DNA of 8,818 bases from an uncultured Lachnospiraceae bacterium. Its GTDB lineage: Bacteria > Bacillota > Clostridia > Lachnospirales > Lachnospiraceae. The notes below the pieces were generated by a model, which did not search any database, was not told the DNA's origin, and was given only the letters and a program-made list of their open reading frames with translations. Below, one piece after another: positions 5,213 through 8,818 of this stretch (positions are counted from its first letter, which is position 1; every line of letters begins with the position of its first letter). The DNA is taken from contig CAMOQY010000049.1 in assembly GCA_946623295.1 (NCBI GenBank), positions 1 to 8,818 of the forward strand, given 5' to 3'. The translations under genes and the position numbers were made by a program.

Positions 5213-6487
5213 TTACTCTCTCTCATTTGTTTCTATTTCTACAGGGATCCCGAGCGAGACAAGTCTGGAGAAAAAGATTCTCTCAAGCTCGGTCTCGCGG
5301 ATGTTGCGGATCAGGTTTATATAGGTACGGCCGCCGTAACTGGCCACCGCGCAGTTGTTCGGGTAGGTATACTGCTCTCCGATGATGAATTCGATGCGCT
5401 TTACGTACGCAGCGGCGCTCTCATCGAGCGTCATCTGTCCGAGATTTGAAATATTTATCGAGCCCTTCCGCTCTCCCACCGAGAAATAGACCATGCTCAT
5501 CGCCATATCCTTTATGAACCGCGGCATCAGCCTGACGACGGGGTTGCGCTGAGGCGCCACGTTTGTCATGATGCGTCCGGACATGGTCTGCGGCATGAGG
5601 TCGACCGCAAGCTGGTGGCTGATGATCCTGACGATATCTTCCAGGCTGTAGCTGCCGTACCCCGGGTCGAATCCGGGATTGACCGCAAGCACGAAATTCC
5701 TCATGGTCTTTGTGGGGAAAATATGTCTCAGATTTGCGGCGATCGTGATCTTTACGGGTTTCTGCATCTTTTCAGGTACGCGCCGTCTCTGAAGCTTCAT
5801 GATCGACTCGGCCATGACACCCGACAGAAAAGCCGTGACGGTCGCGCCGTATTCATGGGATTTTTTGATAAGCTCGTCAGTCGGAAGGATCCCGGTCACA
5901 AGATGCTTGAAGCCCGTGTCATCGTGAGTCCCCGTCATCCGGTATGAATTTTCTTCGTTTCTGCCCATAGGCTTGGGGCCGGCAAAACGGTAGAAGCCGT
6001 CTTCGAGCTCCTCGGGAGAGGGCTTTGCTTCGATATCCGCTATATCACCCTGAGGCGGCGTAACTACGCCGTATTTATAGAAAATATATCTTACGAGAAG
6101 ATTTTTGAAAAAGACAGAAGCGCCGCCACCGTCGCTCACGGAGTGAAACAGCTCCATCGCGATGCGGTTTTCATGGTAGAAAAGCCTGATGCAGCTTTTA
6201 CGGAGCTCCTTTGCCGGCATGTACGTCAGCGGGTAGGCAAAGTCACGCAGCGCTGGCGCGGGCTTCTCGAGCTTTTCCAGATAATACCAGAAAAAGCCTT
6301 TTCTGAGACGGACAAAGAACGTCGGAAAACGGCGCGCGAGATCGGCAGCCGCTCTGTTCAGGGCGTCCGGATCTACCTCGTCCGCCATCTCGGCAGAAAG
6401 GCGGAAGACGTTATTCCAGTTGTGATGCCTGATAGCCGGAAAGATAAGCGCGGCAGTATCAAGCCTGAACCATTCTTTTCTACTCAA
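5213..6487 (-). CDS. Condensation/alcohol-acetyltransferase-like acyltransferase, TTG start
   Basis: This 424-residue soluble protein resembles the CoA-dependent acyltransferase superfamily (condensation domains, alcohol acetyltransferases). The best marker is FHSVSDGGG, in which H115 and D119 fit the HxxxDG core of the family's active site; the usual preceding second histidine is Phe here. Later blocks fit the fold: ITIAANLRHIFPTKTMRNF (248-266) resembles the region around the second-half latch, and SINISNLGQM resembles the late conserved strand. The start codon is TTG, seven bases from a GGAG site (6498-6495); no in-frame ATG precedes it. The predicted role is transfer of an acyl group from CoA to an alcohol or amine, but the substrate is unknown. 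The adjoining membrane protein suggests work at the membrane, perhaps on a lipid or envelope component (inference). Confidence 0.68.
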   Translation of the reverse strand: MSRKEWFRLDTAALIFPAIRHHNWNNVFRLSAEMADEVDPDALNRAAADLARRFPTFFVRLRKGFFWYYLEKLEKPAPALRDFAYPLTYMPAKELRKSCIRLFYHENRIAMELFHSVSDGGGASVFFKNLLVRYIFYKYGVVTPPQGDIADIEAKPSPEELEDGFYRFAGPKPMGRNEENSYRMTGTHDDTGFKHLVTGILPTDELIKKSHEYGATVTAFLSGVMAESIMKLQRRRVPEKMQKPVKITIAANLRHIFPTKTMRNFVLAVNPGFDPGYGSYSLEDIVRIISHQLAVDLMPQTMSGRIMTNVAPQRNPVVRLMPRFIKDMAMSMVYFSVGERKGSINISNLGQMTLDESAAAYVKRIEFIIGEQYTYPNNCAVASYGGRTYINLIRNIRETELERIFFSRLVSLGIPVEIETNERE

Positions 6488-6494
6488 TGCCCGA

Positions 6495-6498
6495 CTCC
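6495..6498 (-). promoter_or_regulatory. Ribosome binding site supporting the TTG start
   Basis: GGAG on the minus strand lies seven bases before TTG at 6487. With no ATG in frame upstream, this site is the main reason to accept the rare start codon. Confidence 0.6.
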
Positions 6499-6516
6499 GA
6501 AAAATGGATAACTACA

Positions 6517-6543
6517 GAAAAAGCAGGGCAAGACTGCCCTGCT
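6517..6543 (-). terminator. Intrinsic terminator after the small acidic membrane protein gene
   Basis: AGCAGGGCA (6543-6535 on the minus strand) and TGCCCTGCT (6530-6522) form a perfect 9-bp stem around GTCT, followed by a T-run (6522-6518). It begins 17 bases after the small gene's stop. The next gene's start is only about 30 bases past the T-run, leaving little space for a separate promoter. Confidence 0.85.
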
Positions 6544-6560
6544 CTCAAAGCTTTTTCAGA

Positions 6561-6755
6561 TTATTCCTCATCATCCTCTTCGAGAAGCTCGGCGATCTCG
6601 TCGTCGTCAAGGTAATCCTCATCCTCGAAGTCCTCGAACTCATCGGCAAAGAAGAAACGGTATACCGCATATGCGATAGCGGCTACGGCAGCCACCGCTC
6701 CTACGATGATGAGTATCGTCTTGATGATATTGCTCTCTGTGTTCCTGTTTTCCAT
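6561..6755 (-). CDS. Small single-pass membrane protein with acidic tail, function unknown
   Basis: This 64-residue protein has a short polar N-terminus, one hydrophobic helix (about 10-32, IIKTILIIVGAVAAVAAIAYAV in two runs) and a tail in which 19 of the last 27 residues (38-64) are Asp or Glu, broken by Phe, Tyr and Leu. I do not recognise a named family. The ATG at 6755 has a full AGGAGGTG site seven bases away. Its own extended -10 promoter and a perfect terminator make it a likely separate, well-expressed transcript. An acidic tail could bind cations or a basic partner, or act as a charged tether; none of this can be shown from sequence. Topology is uncertain: the YRFFF flank has one basic residue after the helix and the N-terminus has R4 and K12. 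Confidence 0.85.
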   Translation of the reverse strand: MENRNTESNIIKTILIIVGAVAAVAAIAYAVYRFFFADEFEDFEDEDYLDDDEIAELLEEDDEE

Positions 6756-6787
6756 GATGCCACCTCCTGAAAACTATTTACTTTGTT

Positions 6788-6817
6788 ATTATAACATCAT
6801 AAGGTGCGTTTCGTCAC
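6788..6817 (-). promoter_or_regulatory. Promoter of the small acidic membrane protein gene
   Basis: A perfect TATAAT (6793-6788) is preceded by TGT, giving an extended -10 element. GTGACG (6817-6812) is a fair -35 box at 18-base spacing. Transcription should start near 6781, about 25 bases before the ATG. Confidence 0.7.
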
Positions 6818-6818
6818 C

Positions 6819-6852
6819 CCTTTTTTCGGGCGCGCGGGGCCTTTTTTCGGGC
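6819..6852. repeat. Two 13-bp direct repeats between the HerA-like and acidic-protein genes
   Basis: CCTTTTTTCGGGC occurs at 6819-6831 and again at 6840-6852, 21 bases apart (two helical turns). The first copy abuts the -35 box of the small-gene promoter. Purpose unknown. Confidence 0.6.
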
Positions 6853-6861
6853 TCCGGTCTG

Positions 6862-6888
6862 TCCGGCGTCCATCCGCCGGATCCGGCG
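6862..6888. repeat. GC-rich inverted repeats just after the HerA-like gene
   Basis: TCCGGCG (6862-6868) pairs with CGCCGGA (6875-6881) around a 6-base loop. It overlaps the perfect 14-bp palindrome CGCCGGATCCGGCG (6875-6888). The structure begins right after the HerA-like stop codon but is not followed by a T-run in the direction of that gene, so it is at best a non-canonical terminator or a 3'-end stabilising structure. Confidence 0.45.
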
Positions 6889-6889
6889 T

Positions 6890-8590
6890 TTATTTCCCGA
6901 ACAGGCTTCCCAGGATGCCGCGTCCCAGACTCGATCCGACGTTTCCGCCAAGGGTCTTGCCGAAGGTGCTGCCGAAAATGCTGCTGCCGACTGACTTGCC
7001 GAGTTCTCTGCCGATAGTGCTGCCGGTAGAGCTGGCCACATTTTTCACGATCCTGCTGCGCGTCTTGCTGGCGGCAGCAGCTTTTTTCTCCGCGGCCCTT
7101 GCCTCGGCAGCTGCCTGGCGCTCGGCCTCCCTGGCCTCGGCCGCGGCTTTTCTCTCTGCTTCCCTTGCTTCGGCAGCGGCTTTTCTCTCTGCTTCCTTTG
7201 CTTCGGCCGCAGCGCGTTTTTCAGCCTCTTTAGCCTCGGCCTCGGCGCGCTTTGCCTCCTCGGCCTCCCTCTCCAGGCGTTCCCTCTCCTCAGCGTCCGC
7301 CTGGAACTTGCGCTCCAGGAATTCGTAAGCGGAATCTCTGTCGATGTAGTCGTTATACCTGAGGTAGAGATCGTTGCTCTTTATCAGCCGGTCGCGCTCG
7401 CCGTCGTCGATAGTCCCGTTGCTGCACTGGGGCGGCAGGATGATGCCGCGCCTGGCTATGGTCGGGATACCCGATGCATCCAGCGTGGAGACGATCGCTT
7501 CTCCGATCCCGAGATTGAGCAGTGTGTCGTACGTGTCAAACTCCGGATTCTCGCGGAAGGACTCCGCGACGGCTCTGACCTTTTTCTGCTCGGCAGGCGT
7601 ATAGGCGCGCAGTCCGTGCTGGATCTTGTTGTTGAGCTGCGCGAGCACTCCGTCGGGGATATCTCTGGGGCTCTGGGTGATGAAGTAAATTCCTACGCCC
7701 TTACTGCGGATCAGCTTGACGACCTGCTCGATCTTGGAAAGCAGGGCCTTGGGCGCATCGTTAAAGAGCAAATGGGCCTCGTCAAAGAAGTATACGATCC
7801 TCGGCTTTTCCAGATCTCCTACCTCGGGAAGCGTCTCATAGAGCTCGCTCAGCATCCAGAGCATGAATGTGGAGTACATGGTGGGGTTGTTTATCAGCTT
7901 CTGGCAGTCAAGTATATTGATCATCCCGTGCCCTTCTTCATCGCGGCAGATCCAATCGGTGATCTTGAGCGCGGGCTCGGCAAAGAACTGCTCGCCGCCG
8001 GCGGTCTCAAGCGCAATAACCGCGCGGATTATCGTTGTCAGGCTCTGTTTGCTGAGGTTGCCGTAGACGGTAGAAAACTGGGCGGCATTTTCCCCAACGT
8101 ACTGGAGCATTGAGCGCAGGTCCTTTGTATCTATAAGAAGAAGACCGTTGTCGTCTGCGATCTTAAATACGACGGTGAGTACGGATTCCTGGGTATCGTT
8201 CAGCGAGAGGATCCTGGAAAGAAGCACCGGTCCCATCTCGGAAACAGTGGTGCGCAGAGGCATACCCTTTTCAGCATATACATCCCAGAAGGTCACCGGA
8301 TGTCCGTGGAGGGTAAAGCCTTTTTCCGTAAGACCGTACTCCTGCATTCTGGCTCCCACAAAGCCTTCGGCGGTGCCGGGTTTGCACATTCCGGCCAGGT
8401 CGCCCTTCATGTCGGCAAGAAATACGGGGACACCCGCGTCGCTGAAGCTCTCCGCCATCGTGCGGAGCGTCGTTGTCTTGCCTGTACCGGTAGCTCCGGC
8501 GATTATGCCGTGGCGGTTTGCCATCTTAAGCTCCATGGTCAGCTCTTCGTTTCCCGACATTCCGAACCAGATCTTTTTATCCTTGTACAT
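6890..8590 (-). CDS. HerA-like helicase/ATPase, DUF853 type, with coiled-coil and Gly/Ser-rich tail
   Basis: This 566-residue ATPase belongs to the HerA/FtsK group of ring-forming P-loop motors. Walker A is GATGTGKTT (32-40), a family aspartate motif sits at LADMKGDLAG (58-67), Walker B is VYFFDEAH (266-273), and the sensor-like strand FITQSPRDIP (303-312) and HGLRAYTPAEQK (325-336) are typical of DUF853 proteins. After the ATPase core (to about 420), residues 425-508 form a highly charged coiled coil, including five 11-residue repeats. Residues 512-566 are rich in Gly and Ser with a small-residue zipper look (GKSVGSSIFG, GGNVGSSLG). The ATG at 8590 has AGGAGG five bases away. No NurA nuclease partner is beside it, so end-resection work as in archaeal HerA-NurA is not indicated; its true substrate is unknown. 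Confidence 0.9.
   Translation of the reverse strand: MYKDKKIWFGMSGNEELTMELKMANRHGIIAGATGTGKTTTLRTMAESFSDAGVPVFLADMKGDLAGMCKPGTAEGFVGARMQEYGLTEKGFTLHGHPVTFWDVYAEKGMPLRTTVSEMGPVLLSRILSLNDTQESVLTVVFKIADDNGLLLIDTKDLRSMLQYVGENAAQFSTVYGNLSKQSLTTIIRAVIALETAGGEQFFAEPALKITDWICRDEEGHGMINILDCQKLINNPTMYSTFMLWMLSELYETLPEVGDLEKPRIVYFFDEAHLLFNDAPKALLSKIEQVVKLIRSKGVGIYFITQSPRDIPDGVLAQLNNKIQHGLRAYTPAEQKKVRAVAESFRENPEFDTYDTLLNLGIGEAIVSTLDASGIPTIARRGIILPPQCSNGTIDDGERDRLIKSNDLYLRYNDYIDRDSAYEFLERKFQADAEERERLEREAEEAKRAEAEAKEAEKRAAAEAKEAERKAAAEAREAERKAAAEAREAERQAAAEARAAEKKAAAASKTRSRIVKNVASSTGSTIGRELGKSVGSSIFGSTFGKTLGGNVGSSLGRGILGSLFGK
7076..7240 (-). repeat. Five 33-bp coding repeats (11-residue coiled-coil units) in the HerA-like gene
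   Basis: Residues 451-505 are five units of the form AEAKEAERKAA, with K/R swaps and decay in the last unit (AEARAAEKKAA). The DNA units are also similar, notably around 7144-7215, so recent slippage or unequal exchange is plausible. An 11-residue period (three turns) is a hendecad pattern, favouring a straight or slightly right-handed coil over the usual heptad coil. Confidence 0.8.
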
Positions 8591-8634
8591 ATATGCCTCC
8601 TGCGTTTTATTTCATTATATTCCTTACTGCCGGT

Positions 8635-8659
8635 CAGTATGCGGCAGCAGATCATACTG
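8635..8659. repeat. Inverted repeats in the 5' leader of the HerA-like gene
   Basis: CAGTATG (8635-8641) pairs with CATACTG (8653-8659). A competing pairing, CTGCCG (8627-8632) with CGGCAG (8642-8647), shares the same segment, so only one can form. Both lie between the predicted transcript start and the ribosome binding site. Confidence 0.4.
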
Positions 8660-8677
8660 AAATATCCAACATATAAA

Positions 8678-8706
8678 ACATTACCAAAACACTTTGAATT
8701 TTGCAA
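8678..8706 (-). promoter_or_regulatory. Promoter of the HerA-like gene
   Basis: TTGCAA (8706-8701) and TAATGT (8683-8678) are 17 bases apart, and TGG just before the -10 box gives an extended -10 element. Transcription would start near 8671, leaving a leader of about 80 bases. Confidence 0.55.
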
Positions 8707-8818
8707 GCGGAAGATACTTGCCCGGCCGGCTTATCTGTCTTTTTTCCGTTCGTCCCCGCTAAGCGTTCCGGAGATCAAAAATGATTATTTTTCACTGGAC
8801 ACGGCGGACATCGCATTG

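Noticed and set aside
4433..5449. Plus-strand frame of 338 codons opposite the membrane protein gene
   Set aside because: It is highly charged and low in hydrophobic residues, antisense to a gene with a clear zinc ribbon and membrane helices; it is a shadow frame.
8638..8818. Plus-strand frame opening at the ATG at 8638 and running off the window (60 codons)
   Set aside because: It overlaps the HerA-like promoter, has no ribosome site, and its first half is AT-rich promoter sequence. I cannot exclude a real gene starting later, but the evidence is too thin.
8785..8818. Last ten codons of a further minus-strand gene (ending SAVSSEK, TAA at 8787-8785)
   Set aside because: The codons look plausible, but ten codons at the window edge cannot be told from chance.

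Overview
The window looks like chromosome of a Gram-positive Bacillota bacterium, most likely a Clostridia/Lachnospiraceae-type gut anaerobe. The evidence is two lipoprotein binding proteins, strong AGGAGG-type ribosome binding sites, sigma-A-like promoters, and a zinc-ribbon membrane protein paired with a condensation-like acyltransferase, a pairing I associate with that group. Lineage is inferred, not proven. Every gene I can support is on the minus strand, so transcription runs right to left.

Right part (about 8710 to 6500): a promoter and AGGAGG site drive a HerA-like ATPase (DUF853 type) with an 11-residue-repeat coiled coil and a Gly/Ser-rich tail. A GC-rich hairpin cluster follows. Next, a small single-pass membrane protein with a very acidic tail has its own promoter and a clear terminator.

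Middle (6487 to 4517): two nearly abutting genes form a unit. The first is a condensation/alcohol-acetyltransferase-like protein with a TTG start. The second is a zinc-ribbon, six-helix membrane protein (DUF6320-like). I see no good promoter of their own, so they may depend on read-through of the preceding terminator.

Left part (4412 to 1): one transport operon. A consensus promoter is followed by a leader coding for a short peptide rich in Tyr and Met, and then by an intrinsic terminator 30 bases before the first structural gene. This has the layout of a ribosome-mediated attenuator. Behind it are a lipoprotein binding protein, permease and ATPase of the TrpXYZ-like type (COG2984/COG4120/COG1101), then a MetQ/NlpA lipoprotein, then MetN, cut by the window edge.

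The standout observation is that the MetQ protein is circularly permuted. After its lipoprotein signal it starts with the second half of the normal MetQ sequence (PNDTTNEARAL onward), passes through a roughly 20-residue linker, and ends with the normal first half (PAPHAEIL, FTDYVQPN, NYFQHVPY, VHVEPMGIY). The second standout is the Tyr/Met-rich leader, which predicts that the operon responds to tyrosine (and perhaps methionine) supply and that the TrpXYZ-like transporter here may carry tyrosine.
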